Source of the DNA: Actinomycetota bacterium
GTDB taxonomy: Bacteria > Actinomycetota > Acidimicrobiia > Acidimicrobiales > Acidimicrobiaceae
NCBI GenBank assembly: GCA_027318945.1
Contig: DAHVOF010000210.1
Coordinates: forward strand, 1 to 12,896
Reading direction: 5' to 3'
Length of the DNA stretch: 12,896 bases
Shown: piece after piece, positions 1 through 7,803 of the stretch
How the letters are laid out: the number at the start of each line of letters is the position of its first letter
Position numbering within the stretch: the first letter of the stretch is position 1
Notes under the pieces: generated by a model
Told to the model about the DNA's origin: nothing
The model's database searches: none
The model's input: only the letters and a program-made list of their open reading frames with translations
Made by a program: the position numbers and the translations under genes

Positions 1-1029
1 ATCGAGCTTCTCGAGCGTATGAATCATGCTGCACGGTCAACTTCAGGATCGATCAAACAAGTATCAGCAGGCTATGGAGACTCGCATCGAAAAATATTAG
101 TGGCCAACACCGACGGCGTTTACGCCATGGACGAACAGGTAAGAACTCGGATCGCTGTATCCGTAGTCGCATTTGGCGACACTGGAATGCAAACGGGCTA
201 CGAAACATCAGCCTTGACCATGGGTTTCGAGATGTTCGAATTCACCGACGTCGAAGAATTGGCGGCTCTCGCTGCCCATCGGGCCCTCCGAAAACTCTCG
301 GCACGGCCGGCACCTTCTGGGATAATGCCTGTCGTGCTCCAAGGTGGGTCGGGCGGAATTCTATTCCATGAAGCATGCGGCCATGGATTGGAGGCTGACC
401 ACATCCTTAAGGACTCCTCCGTATACAAAGGAAGAGTTGGAGAAATGGTAGCGTCTCCTCTAGTCACGCTGATCGACAACGGCACCATTAGCGGCAAATG
501 GGGCAGCGCTGGCATCGACGACGAGGGAATGGCATCGCAGGAAAACGTACTAATACAAGATGGTGTGTTGACCGACTACATGTGGGATGGGTTGCGGGCG
601 CGTAAATTTTCCAGAACGTCGAGCGGAAATGGGAGACGCCAGAGCTATCAACATCTGCCTATGGTTCGGATGACCAACACCTATCTTCTGGAGGGAACGG
701 ATACGCCCGGGACAATCTTAGAAAACACCAAGAACGGAGTGTACGTGGCTCGGCTTGGGGGTGGCCAAGTCAATACGGCTACCGGCGATTTCGTATTTGG
801 GATGACCGAAGCGTACATCATTGAAAATGGAGAGATCACTGAACCGCTAAGGGACGCGAATCTAATCGGCAACGGACCAGAAGTACTAAAGAACATCGAT
901 GCCGTCGCCAATGACTTTTCGATTACCCCTGGAACATGCGGGAAAGATGGCCAAAGCGTTCCGGTAGGATGCGGCCAAGCCACTGTAAGAATCACGGGCG
1001 TAACCATTGGAGGAACCGCAAATGGATGA
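1..1029 (+). CDS. tldD: Metalloprotease TldD, 5'-truncated by the window edge
   Basis: This is the zinc metalloprotease subunit of the TldD/TldE complex, a cytoplasmic protease that trims unfolded or modified peptides, for example in peptide maturation or toxin-antitoxin turnover. The frame is open from base 1, so the ATG at 19 is internal; 342 codons are visible and family members usually have about 450-480, so roughly the first 110-130 residues lie upstream. The zinc motif HExxxH reads HEACGH at 367-384. Near the C-terminus the GTCGKDGQSVPVG stretch carries the Cys that is probably the third zinc ligand in TldD. The stop overlaps the start of tldE by 8 bp, which suggests translational coupling. 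The identity is secure; the substrate cannot be told from this sequence. Confidence 0.95.
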   Translation: MELLERMNHAARSTSGSIKQVSAGYGDSHRKILVANTDGVYAMDEQVRTRIAVSVVAFGDTGMQTGYETSALTMGFEMFEFTDVEELAALAAHRALRKLSARPAPSGIMPVVLQGGSGGILFHEACGHGLEADHILKDSSVYKGRVGEMVASPLVTLIDNGTISGKWGSAGIDDEGMASQENVLIQDGVLTDYMWDGLRARKFSRTSSGNGRRQSYQHLPMVRMTNTYLLEGTDTPGTILENTKNGVYVARLGGGQVNTATGDFVFGMTEAYIIENGEITEPLRDANLIGNGPEVLKNIDAVANDFSITPGTCGKDGQSVPVGCGQATVRITGVTIGGTANG

Positions 1030-2365
1030 CCTCGAGCTCATTGCCGAGAAGATCGTGAACCAGGCCAAGGCTGGCGAAGAGATCGAGGCCTTCGTCGCCT
1101 GGGATGAAGAGACCTCCATCCGTGTTTACAACGGCGCCATAGAGAACCTTTCCCAATCACAGTCAAGCGGAGTCGGAATTCGCATCATCCATAATCACCG
1201 TAATGGATTTGCTTGGGCGGGAACTCTTGAAAGCGCTGCAATCGACTTTGCGCTATCAGAGGCCCGGGATAACGCGTCCTTCGGAACCGAAGACGAGTAC
1301 CTGGGACTTGGCACCGCCGATAACATTCCGGCCCAGCAGCTCGACCTTTGGAGGGACGACCTCGCAACACTGTCGACCGAAGAAAAGGTCGCCAAAGCTT
1401 TAGACCTCGAAACTGCTGTCAGGAATTCTGACTCCCGCATCAAGAGCGTAGAATCTGCCAACTACGGTGACGTCAGCTCGATTGCAGCAGTGCTCACCAA
1501 CACCGGGATGAAAGCTAGCTTCCGTCAGACATTCAGCTTCGTCGCCGCTCATGCGATCGCAAGCGAAAATGGAGAGACTCAGACCGGCGGAGGATATTCA
1601 GTCGGTCGCACAATTTCCGAACTTGATGTCGCCCGGGCAGCGTCGGATGCCAGCAGGAGAGCGACCAGACTGCTCGGAGCAACTAAGCCGCCATCTACTC
1701 GCATGACTGTGCTCTTTGACCCGCAGGTGACCACCACTCTTCTAGCAATCATCTCTGGGACTCTGTCTGGGGAGGCAGTTATAAAGGGAAGGTCTCTATT
1801 CGCTGACCGCCTTGGCGAACAAGTAGCATCCTCCATTGTCTCGCTCATCGACGACCCCACAAATCCGTCGGCATTCGGCGCATCCGCGTACGATGCCGAG
1901 GGCTACGCATCAAGGTGTAATAACCTCATAACTGACGGTGTTCTTCAAGGATTTCTTTTCGACACATATTCCGGTAGGCGCGCAGGCACGCCGACTACAG
2001 CTTCCGCGGTTAGGGGCGGCTTCAGCTCTACTCCCGGGGTTGGGGCTAGAGCGCTGCTTTTGAAGCCGGGCACGCAAGATCAGAAGGCACTTATCGGGTC
2101 GATCGAGAACGGCGTTCTCGTCCAGAATATAAGCGGAGTTCACTCAGGGGTAAACCCCATCTCAGGCGACTTTTCAGTGGGGGCTGAAGGTCTGATCATA
2201 CGTTCAGGAAAGCTTGGTCACCCTATCAAAGAGTTCACCATCGCATCATCACTACAGAAAATGCTCCAGGACGTGACAGCGGTTGGCAATGACATCGAGT
2301 GGATCCCATCGGTGGCCGCAGGCGTGAGCCTGGTCGTGGATGGGATTTCCGTAAGTGGGATTTGA
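1022..2365 (+). CDS. pmbA: TldE/PmbA, partner subunit of the TldD protease
   Basis: This is the non-catalytic TldD/PmbA-family subunit that pairs with TldD to enclose the protease chamber. The protein has 447 residues, close to family length, and lacks HExxxH, as expected for TldE. Family signatures include the ASAYDAEGYAS stretch, the NGVLVQNISGVHSGVNP stretch and a C-terminal AVGNDIEWIPSVA segment. A TTG at 1007 would also open this frame, but GGAGGA at 1009-1014 sits 7 nt before the ATG at 1022, so the ATG is the better start. The overlap with tldD is ATGGATGA. Because the two proteins work as a complex, this overlap fits equal, coupled synthesis. Confidence 0.94.
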   Translation: MDDLELIAEKIVNQAKAGEEIEAFVAWDEETSIRVYNGAIENLSQSQSSGVGIRIIHNHRNGFAWAGTLESAAIDFALSEARDNASFGTEDEYLGLGTADNIPAQQLDLWRDDLATLSTEEKVAKALDLETAVRNSDSRIKSVESANYGDVSSIAAVLTNTGMKASFRQTFSFVAAHAIASENGETQTGGGYSVGRTISELDVARAASDASRRATRLLGATKPPSTRMTVLFDPQVTTTLLAIISGTLSGEAVIKGRSLFADRLGEQVASSIVSLIDDPTNPSAFGASAYDAEGYASRCNNLITDGVLQGFLFDTYSGRRAGTPTTASAVRGGFSSTPGVGARALLLKPGTQDQKALIGSIENGVLVQNISGVHSGVNPISGDFSVGAEGLIIRSGKLGHPIKEFTIASSLQKMLQDVTAVGNDIEWIPSVAAGVSLVVDGISVSGI

Positions 2366-2411
2366 GGACCGGTACAACCAGAGTGACCAAGGCTGGGAAC
2401 TTCAGGACGTC

Positions 2412-3065
2412 ATGGCAGAAGGTGGGATGTCGGTAATCGACTGTCACGTTCACACTTACTTTTCTGGCGACTCCAGCACTACTCTCGACCAGTTGATAAC
2501 GGAATTCCAGAGTTCTGGCTTAACTCACTTCTGCGTCACGGACCACCATAGCATCGCGGCGTACCCAAGTCTCAGAGAAGTTTTCGGACCACGCGTCATT
2601 TGCGGCCAGGAGCTAAGAACCACAGAAGGTGAAGTTATCGGACTCTTCTTGACTCAAAAGATTTCACCTGGACTCAACCTGGCGAATGCGTCAAAAGCGA
2701 TCCGAGACCAAGGTGGAATAGTTTACGTGTGCCATCCGCTGGATCAAAGACGCTTCTCAGTCGGTTCGAACAACCTCAGGGAAGCTCTGGAAAACGGGAT
2801 CATAGATGCAATCGAGTTGACCAATTCCAAATCCCTAAGGCTCTACTCTCTTGTTGCAGAACTCGCGTCAGAGTATGCCATCCCACTACTTGGCGGATCC
2901 GACGCTCACGTAGCAGCCGCACTAGGCTCGTCCGGCGCAGTTATGCCGTGGTTCCACTCGGCCGCCGACTTTCTGGTAGCAGCTAAGTCTGCAACTCCAT
3001 TCGGACACTACTGCGATCCCAAAAAGTCATGGCCGATCGATGTGGTGCCATCCATCTCGGACTAG
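2412..3065 (+). CDS. PHP-domain metal-dependent hydrolase
   Basis: This is a stand-alone PHP (polymerase and histidinol phosphatase) domain, a distorted TIM barrel that binds two or three metal ions and hydrolyses phosphoesters. Counting from the ATG at 2412 (217 residues), the metal motifs appear in family order: HVH at 12-14, TDHH at 43-46, the Glu in GQEL at 67, CHP at 107-109 and SDAH at 163-166. All expected ligands look intact. The ATG at 2427 (MSVIDCHVH) is an equally plausible start, and a GTG at 2355 would overlap pmbA. The gene follows pmbA by 46 nt and is probably co-transcribed with it. Candidate roles are a small-molecule or nucleotide phosphatase, related to YciV/RNase AM-type or PHP-C proteins; the substrate is unknown. 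Confidence 0.85.
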   Translation: MAEGGMSVIDCHVHTYFSGDSSTTLDQLITEFQSSGLTHFCVTDHHSIAAYPSLREVFGPRVICGQELRTTEGEVIGLFLTQKISPGLNLANASKAIRDQGGIVYVCHPLDQRRFSVGSNNLREALENGIIDAIELTNSKSLRLYSLVAELASEYAIPLLGGSDAHVAAALGSSGAVMPWFHSAADFLVAAKSATPFGHYCDPKKSWPIDVVPSISD

Positions 3066-3259
3066 CTCTCAGAGCTCGCCGCGGGCCGAGAATCGGTCTT
3101 GTAAAAACCTGAGCCCTTGAACATAATGCCGACTGAGCCAAATACTTTGTTCAGATTTCCTCCGCACGCTTCACAGGTAGTGAGAGATTCGTCTGAAAAT
3201 GATTGAAAAATATCAAAATGCGTATCGCAGCTTTTGCAAACGTATTCGTAGGTAGGCAC
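3062..3259 (-). CDS. FmdB-family zinc-ribbon protein, Ruc-like redox chaperone candidate
   Basis: This 65-residue protein starts MPTYEYVCKSC, the FmdB-family signature, and carries two CxxC pairs (Cys8/Cys11 and Cys29/Cys32) that should bind one zinc. The tail after residue 45 is short and rich in Ser and Ala, so probably disordered. M. tuberculosis Rv0991c (Ruc), of the same family and in a comparable position beside galU, has been described as an oxidation-activated chaperone that works with DnaK and is co-regulated with heat-shock genes; its tail is longer than this one. The start is GTG, with GGAGGA at 3265-3270 on the minus strand 5 nt before it. A perfect CIRCE lies 24 nt upstream. The stop shares CTAG with the PHP gene. 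Family identity is firm; chaperone function is inferred from family and regulation. Confidence 0.88.
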   Translation of the reverse strand: MPTYEYVCKSCDTHFDIFQSFSDESLTTCEACGGNLNKVFGSVGIMFKGSGFYKTDSRPAASSES

Positions 3260-3283
3260 CTACTTCCTCCAAGTCCGTATGCT

Positions 3284-3316
3284 TGATTAGCACTCAACTG
3301 TCCTGAGTGCTAATCA
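3284..3316 (-). promoter_or_regulatory. CIRCE element (HrcA operator)
   Basis: The sequence holds TTAGCACTC, nine bases, then GAGTGCTAA, an exact match to the CIRCE consensus bound by the heat-shock repressor HrcA. The arms extend to 12 perfectly paired bases each (3284-3295 and 3305-3316). It lies 24 nt upstream of the FmdB-family start and overlaps that gene's likely -10 box, so HrcA binding should block it. The site is over 180 nt from the galU start, so an effect on galU is less likely. Confidence 0.93.
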
Positions 3317-3321
3317 TACCA
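3313..3321 (-). promoter_or_regulatory. Extended -10 promoter of the FmdB-family gene
   Basis: On the minus strand the sequence reads TGG then TATGAT (3318-3313), an extended -10 box of the TGn-TATAAT type. No good -35 hexamer lies 16-19 nt upstream, and the extended motif could make up for that. Transcription would begin near 3306, inside the CIRCE, which is the arrangement expected for HrcA repression. Confidence 0.5.
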
Positions 3322-3500
3322 GCTCTCGAAAATTAATTATCTTCTCCCTGGTAGAGCTACCCCCAAGATGTAAGCGTATGACTATGAACAGTGCTTAGAA
3401 TAAAGTAGGTTTCTAGTCGCTGTTTGACGCTGGGGGATCGACTGCCTGAGGATGAGTCCAAAAGGAAACGATGAGCCACTAAAGTGAATAAGGAGCATGC

Positions 3501-4466
3501 GTGCATCACTTGCCAAGAAAGGCCGTCGTGCCAGCTGCAGGACTGGGCACTAGGCTCTTGCCAGCAACCAAGGCTCAACCTAAAGAAATGCTGCCTATAG
3601 TTGATCGACCTGCCATCCAGTACATTATCGAAGAAGCGGTGTCTGCTGGCCTCGAGGACATCCTCGTTATTACTGGCAAATCCAAATGGTCGATAGAAGA
3701 CCACTTTGACAAATCCTTTGAGCTCGAGAAGCACCTGGAATCCAACGGAAAATTTGAAGAGCTAGAACTCGTGAGATCGATCTCGGACCTTGCCGAACTC
3801 CACTACGTACGTCAAGGGGAGCCACTTGGTCTGGGCCATGCCGTATCGATGGCTAAACAGCATATATCCGGTGAACCATTTGCGGTACTGCTTGCAGACG
3901 ACGTTATGGTTGCCGGCCATACCCTGCTTTCTGACATGATCAAGCTCCATGAAGAGTACCAGTGCTCGATATTAGCCCTCATGGAGGTACCGCGGGAAGA
4001 GATCTCTTTGTACGGCTGCGTAGCGCATGAACCCATCGATGAAAGTGGGACCGTACGCATTACCGGAATTGTGGAGAAACCAGACCCTGCGGAGGCTCCG
4101 TCGAACCTCGCGGTAATCGGACGTTACGTCTTCACACCTGAGATATTCAGCTGTCTAGAAAAAATACGACCCGGACGGAACGGAGAGATCCAGCTCACAG
4201 ATGCAATCTCTCTTCTCATGCAGGATCAACCGGTCATCGGATACGTGATTAAAAACGGCCGGTACGATGTCGGAACCAAGATCGACTATCTGACTGCAAT
4301 AGTTGAACTAGCTTTAGTCAGGGAAGATCTTGGGCCGGAGTTTCTCGGGATTCTCAAGGAAATCGTTGCACGGTCGGAATTTGAAAGCGGTTCAGAGGTC
4401 TCAAAACCTGGCGTGCGCAAGGTCATCAAGAGCGTGATACAAAGATTTGAACACAAAACGGGCTAG
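3501..4466 (+). CDS. galU: UTP-glucose-1-phosphate uridylyltransferase
   Basis: GalU makes UDP-glucose from UTP and glucose-1-phosphate, the glucosyl donor for cell-wall, glycolipid and storage polysaccharide synthesis. The 321-residue protein has the nucleotide-binding loop AAGLGTRLLPATKA at 12-25, PKEMLP at 27-32, QGEPLGLGHAV at 105-115, the metal-binding LADD at 131-134, VEKP at 191-194, GEIQLTDAI at 228-236 and RYDVGTKIDYL at 254-264. The GTG start has TAAGGAG at 3489-3495, 5 nt before it; a nearby ATG at 3497 is out of frame. A TTGACG at 3424-3429 could be a -35 box, but no convincing -10 follows it. moeA begins 52 nt downstream, and a galU-moeA pair is common in actinobacteria. Confidence 0.96.
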   Translation: MHHLPRKAVVPAAGLGTRLLPATKAQPKEMLPIVDRPAIQYIIEEAVSAGLEDILVITGKSKWSIEDHFDKSFELEKHLESNGKFEELELVRSISDLAELHYVRQGEPLGLGHAVSMAKQHISGEPFAVLLADDVMVAGHTLLSDMIKLHEEYQCSILALMEVPREEISLYGCVAHEPIDESGTVRITGIVEKPDPAEAPSNLAVIGRYVFTPEIFSCLEKIRPGRNGEIQLTDAISLLMQDQPVIGYVIKNGRYDVGTKIDYLTAIVELALVREDLGPEFLGILKEIVARSEFESGSEVSKPGVRKVIKSVIQRFEHKTG

Positions 4467-4518
4467 ATCCCGAAGAAATGCCCGGGAACCGACCAAAGAT
4501 TAAACAGGACTTTCGAAG

Positions 4519-5739
4519 ATGATTGAACTACAACAAGCGCAAGAAATTGTGCTCAGCAACATCACTCAACTGCCAATTACAATCGTCCCCCTTGCGGAAT
4601 GCGACGGGCTGCTGACCGCGACGGAGATCAAGTCAGCGGAATCCATTCCCCCTTTCGACAACACGGCAGTTGACGGATTCGCGCTAAATTTCGACGCAGT
4701 CGCATCGGGTAAAAGGGAATTCGAGATCGTCGGTACTATTGCTGCAGGAGATCCAGGCGATATTCCTTTAGAACCGTCAACTACTGTGCGGATTATGACC
4801 GGAGCGCCGCTGCCGGCCGGGGCTGATTGCGTGCTGATGGTCGAAGACTCGAAAGTCAGCGATAGAAGTGGAAAAACCTACCTTTCGTTTGATCGAACTC
4901 TATCCAAACTGGAAAACGTGAGGGGGACCGGCAGCGACATCAGGAAGGGCCAGCTCCTTTTCCCCGCCAACACACAATTATTTCCAGGCCACCTCGGAGT
5001 TCTAGCAAGTTTAGGCATCCATGAGCTAAGCGTATTCAAGCGCCCACGGGTCGGGGTCATCTCTACGGGCAGCGAACTCTCCAACGATTCAGGGCCATTG
5101 CTACCGGGTCAGATCCGCGATTCTAACCGCCCCACTTTGATGGGCCTCGTAAAAGAGGTAGGTGCCACTCCAGTCGACCTCGGAACAGTAGAGGACGATC
5201 CGTCAAAACTCCGCGAGAGCTTCCTCCAAGCGGCCGCTACATGTGACGTCGTTCTTTCTTCAGGCGGAGTAAGTGTCGGCGATTTCGATTACACGAAACA
5301 GATACTCGATGATCTGTCTCATGGAACTATGTCGTGGATGCAAATTGCCATCAAACCGGCAAAGCCGTTTGCATTTGGGTTGATAGGTTCGACTCCGATC
5401 TTCGGTCTGCCGGGGAATCCGGTGTCGTCTGCAGTATCGTTCGAACTCCTTGCGCGCCCAGCAATAAAAAAGATGATGGGGCACCTTGGAGTGTTCAGAA
5501 CTCCCATTCTCGCGATCGCTGATGCTGATCTTCGCAGACGCGCTGACGATAAGTTGCACTTTCTAAGAGTTACAGCAAAGATCGAAAGTGATGGACGAAT
5601 CCACGTCGAGCCCCAACCTGGGCAGTCAAGTCACCTTTTGTACTCAATGTCAAATTCAAATGCCCTCGCCATAGTCCCAAACGGACAGGGCTACAAGGTC
5701 GGCGATGAAGTAGAGACTTTGCTTCTAAGGAACCTCTGA
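4519..5739 (+). CDS. moeA: Molybdopterin molybdenumtransferase MoeA
   Basis: MoeA inserts molybdate into adenylylated molybdopterin, the last common step of molybdenum-cofactor synthesis. The protein has 406 residues, the usual length. Visible family motifs are PPFDNTAVDGFA at 44-55, TGAPLPAGAD at 94-103, ISTGSEL at 181-187, GQIRDSN at 197-203, SSGGVSVGDFD at 247-257 and GLPGNPVSS at 296-304, covering the linker domain and the MoCF/MogA-like nucleotide-binding domain; the C-terminal domain IV follows. The ATG start has a modest AGGA at 4506-4509, 9 nt before it. It lies 52 nt after galU and is probably in the same transcript. No MogA-type adenylyltransferase gene is visible nearby. Confidence 0.96.
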   Translation: MIELQQAQEIVLSNITQLPITIVPLAECDGLLTATEIKSAESIPPFDNTAVDGFALNFDAVASGKREFEIVGTIAAGDPGDIPLEPSTTVRIMTGAPLPAGADCVLMVEDSKVSDRSGKTYLSFDRTLSKLENVRGTGSDIRKGQLLFPANTQLFPGHLGVLASLGIHELSVFKRPRVGVISTGSELSNDSGPLLPGQIRDSNRPTLMGLVKEVGATPVDLGTVEDDPSKLRESFLQAAATCDVVLSSGGVSVGDFDYTKQILDDLSHGTMSWMQIAIKPAKPFAFGLIGSTPIFGLPGNPVSSAVSFELLARPAIKKMMGHLGVFRTPILAIADADLRRRADDKLHFLRVTAKIESDGRIHVEPQPGQSSHLLYSMSNSNALAIVPNGQGYKVGDEVETLLLRNL

Positions 5740-6067
5740 CTTTAAATCTAGGCAGTCACGGTCTAGTGCAACCCCCTTGGAGCGATCTGCCGACGTCCGG
5801 CGGCCCTGATGCCAGAACAGCTGGCGAATCCTCGTAATATAGAGTTCAGAATCCCGATCTTTCTAGACAAATGCGTCGAAAGCAGGCTTTTCCGAATCCC
5901 CCCCTTGCAATCGCCAGCGCCATCGTAAGCGAAAAATTCCGGTTACTTGAATTTCGAAATTATCAAACCCAAGCTAGTCCACAGCTAAACCATGGAAACC
6001 CCCCACGTAGCGAACCGCTAAGGACAGCTGATGCAGTGCAAGTGATCGAGCAAAGTAGGCTTTAACC
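5740..6067 (+). other. 328-bp moeA-moaA intergenic region, no recognised gene
   Basis: I recognise no RNA or protein family here. A 64-codon frame (5871-6065) ends 2 nt before the moaA start, but its ATG has no ribosome site and its product matches nothing I know. A short hairpin, GCCAG-AACAG-CTGGC, lies near 5811-5825, and C-runs follow near 5900 and 6000. The length would suit a 5' leader for moaA, such as a cofactor-sensing RNA, but I could not match the molybdenum-cofactor riboswitch fold by eye. Confidence 0.4.
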
Positions 6068-7084
6068 GTGGCTTTGGACAGTTTTTCCACACTCGTTGAC
6101 CCTTATGAGCGGCGAGTGCGGGACTTAAGGATTTCAATAACGGATAGATGCAACTTTAGGTGCACTTACTGCATGCCAGAAGAGGGCCTGAAATGGCTTG
6201 ACAGATCGGAAATTCTCTCCTTCGAGGAGATCGCCAGACTTGCAATGATCTTTGTCGAGAGATTTGACTTCGACGGAATAAGGCTCACCGGTGGGGAACC
6301 TACGGTTCGCGCCGATCTTCCCGTACTAATAGAAAAGCTCTCGGGCCTTATCGTGCCCTCGACAGGCAAACCCGTGGATCTCTCAATGACAACAAACGGG
6401 TCATCTCTAAGATCGAGTGCCAAGGATCTGTTACGAGCGGGACTCAACAGGCTTAACATCTCTATCGACTCCCTAAATCCACGGATATTCGAAGCCATGA
6501 CGCGGCGCGACAATCTTGAAAAAGTTCTAGACGGCATTGACGCTGCGATTGAAGTTGGCTTCAAACCGGTCAAAATAAACATCGTTATGATGAGGGGCAT
6601 CAACGATCATGAGATAGTTGATTTCGCCACTTTTGGACGGGAAAAAGGTGTCCAGCCTCGCTTCATCGAGTTCATGCCGCTAGATGCAGACGGTGCCTGG
6701 ACCTTCGAAAAAGTAGTACCGGCTGACGAAATAATTGAGAAAATTAATGCGGTCTATCCGCTCGAACCGGTGGTCCACGGGCCTGAGCCCGCCCAGCGAT
6801 TCCGCTACAAAGATGGTGCCGGAGAACTGGGGGTCATCCCGTCTGTGACAAAACCATTTTGCGATAATTGTGACAGAGTCAGAATTACCGCCGAAGGAAA
6901 GTTCATGACCTGCCTTTTCGCAATCAACGATTTCGACCTGAGGAAGTTGTTGCGATCCCGCGCAAGTGACGAGGAAATTATGAGCGAAATCCGTGCCGCC
7001 GTTGGTACGAAGTGGGCTGGCCACAATATCGGAAATGTCAATTTCAAGCGACCCCCTAGATCAATGAGCCAAATCGGGGGCTAA
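6068..7084 (+). CDS. moaA: GTP 3',8-cyclase MoaA (radical SAM)
   Basis: MoaA performs the first step of molybdenum-cofactor synthesis, the radical-SAM cyclisation of GTP to 3',8-cyclo-dihydro-GTP, which MoaC then converts to cyclic pyranopterin monophosphate. The 338-residue protein has the SAM-cluster motif CNFRCTYC (Cys28, Cys32, Cys35), the LTGGEPTVR stretch at 73-81, and the second cluster site FCDNC...TCLF (Cys265, Cys268, Cys282). It ends in the Gly-Gly tail needed for activity in this family. The GTG start is the only choice, since an in-frame TAG lies 12 nt upstream; the ribosome site is weak (AGTAGG, about 7 nt away). moaC follows by 77 nt. Confidence 0.97.
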   Translation: MALDSFSTLVDPYERRVRDLRISITDRCNFRCTYCMPEEGLKWLDRSEILSFEEIARLAMIFVERFDFDGIRLTGGEPTVRADLPVLIEKLSGLIVPSTGKPVDLSMTTNGSSLRSSAKDLLRAGLNRLNISIDSLNPRIFEAMTRRDNLEKVLDGIDAAIEVGFKPVKINIVMMRGINDHEIVDFATFGREKGVQPRFIEFMPLDADGAWTFEKVVPADEIIEKINAVYPLEPVVHGPEPAQRFRYKDGAGELGVIPSVTKPFCDNCDRVRITAEGKFMTCLFAINDFDLRKLLRSRASDEEIMSEIRAAVGTKWAGHNIGNVNFKRPPRSMSQIGG

Positions 7085-7161
7085 GGTGCCGCTACTATCG
7101 TTTTGCCTAGTGAATCTTTGAGTTACAGTCCCGAATAGAAGAAAGGCCCTGGATCCAATCT

Positions 7162-7668
7162 ATGTCAGACCGCAGCCTCACACACCTAGACCCGCTCGGC
7201 CGCGCAAGAATGGTCGACGTTACTCCCAAAGAGGCCACACACCGTAGAGCTACTGCACGTTGCAAGGTTTTTATGCTCCCCGAGACCACCGCCAAAGTAG
7301 CGAGCAACGCCATGACTAAAGGGGATGTGCTGGGAGCTGCAAGAATTGCGGGAATCCAGGCTGCAAAGCGAACTCCAGACCTAATTCCACTGTGTCACCC
7401 ACTCTTGGTAGGGTCAATCTATATCAACTTCACAATCGGTGACGATTACGTCGAGATCGAAAGTCAGGTGGAAACCGTTGATCGAACCGGAGTCGAGATG
7501 GAAGCGCTCATGGCGTGTTCCGTTGCCGCCCTGACGGTTTACGACATGTGCAAGTCGGCCGACCGCACGATGGTCGTCGGGGAACTGGCTCTTTGGGAAA
7601 AAGTAGGCGGCAAATCCGGCATTTGGAAGCGTCCTGGCGCCGAGTCACTGCCCGGGTTAAATCTGTAA
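7162..7668 (+). CDS. moaC: Cyclic pyranopterin monophosphate synthase MoaC
   Basis: MoaC rearranges the MoaA product into cyclic pyranopterin monophosphate, completing the first stage of the pathway. At 168 residues it has the usual length. It carries LIPLCHP at 74-80 and the long signature running from TGVEMEAL to VYDMCK at 109-131, with the catalytic Asp128 and Lys131 and a further conserved Lys at 53 in MTKGD. The ATG is preceded by GAAAGG at 7141-7146, rather far away (about 15 nt), and by GGA at 7151-7153. It follows moaA by 77 nt, so one transcript is likely. MoaD, MoaE and MoeB are absent from the window and must be encoded elsewhere. Confidence 0.97.
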   Translation: MSDRSLTHLDPLGRARMVDVTPKEATHRRATARCKVFMLPETTAKVASNAMTKGDVLGAARIAGIQAAKRTPDLIPLCHPLLVGSIYINFTIGDDYVEIESQVETVDRTGVEMEALMACSVAALTVYDMCKSADRTMVVGELALWEKVGGKSGIWKRPGAESLPGLNL

Positions 7669-7803
7669 TAGTTTTCCACAAATTAAAGAATTCCTAACCA
7701 CATTCCGTACCTTGTAGTAGAAAAGATGCGAATATCGAGCACGCCCACGACATGCTTGGTATATTTGTAATTACACGGGTGTAGTTAAGGAACTATTCGG
7801 TAA

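Noticed and set aside
198..1119. Minus-strand open frames opposite tldD (198-515, 681-1007, 886-1119)
   Set aside because: They lie inside a clearly conserved metalloprotease gene, have no recognisable domains or ribosome sites and are codon-bias shadows.
5871..6065. 64-codon plus-strand frame ending 2 nt before moaA
   Set aside because: No ribosome site, no known family and average-looking composition; kept only as part of the intergenic note.
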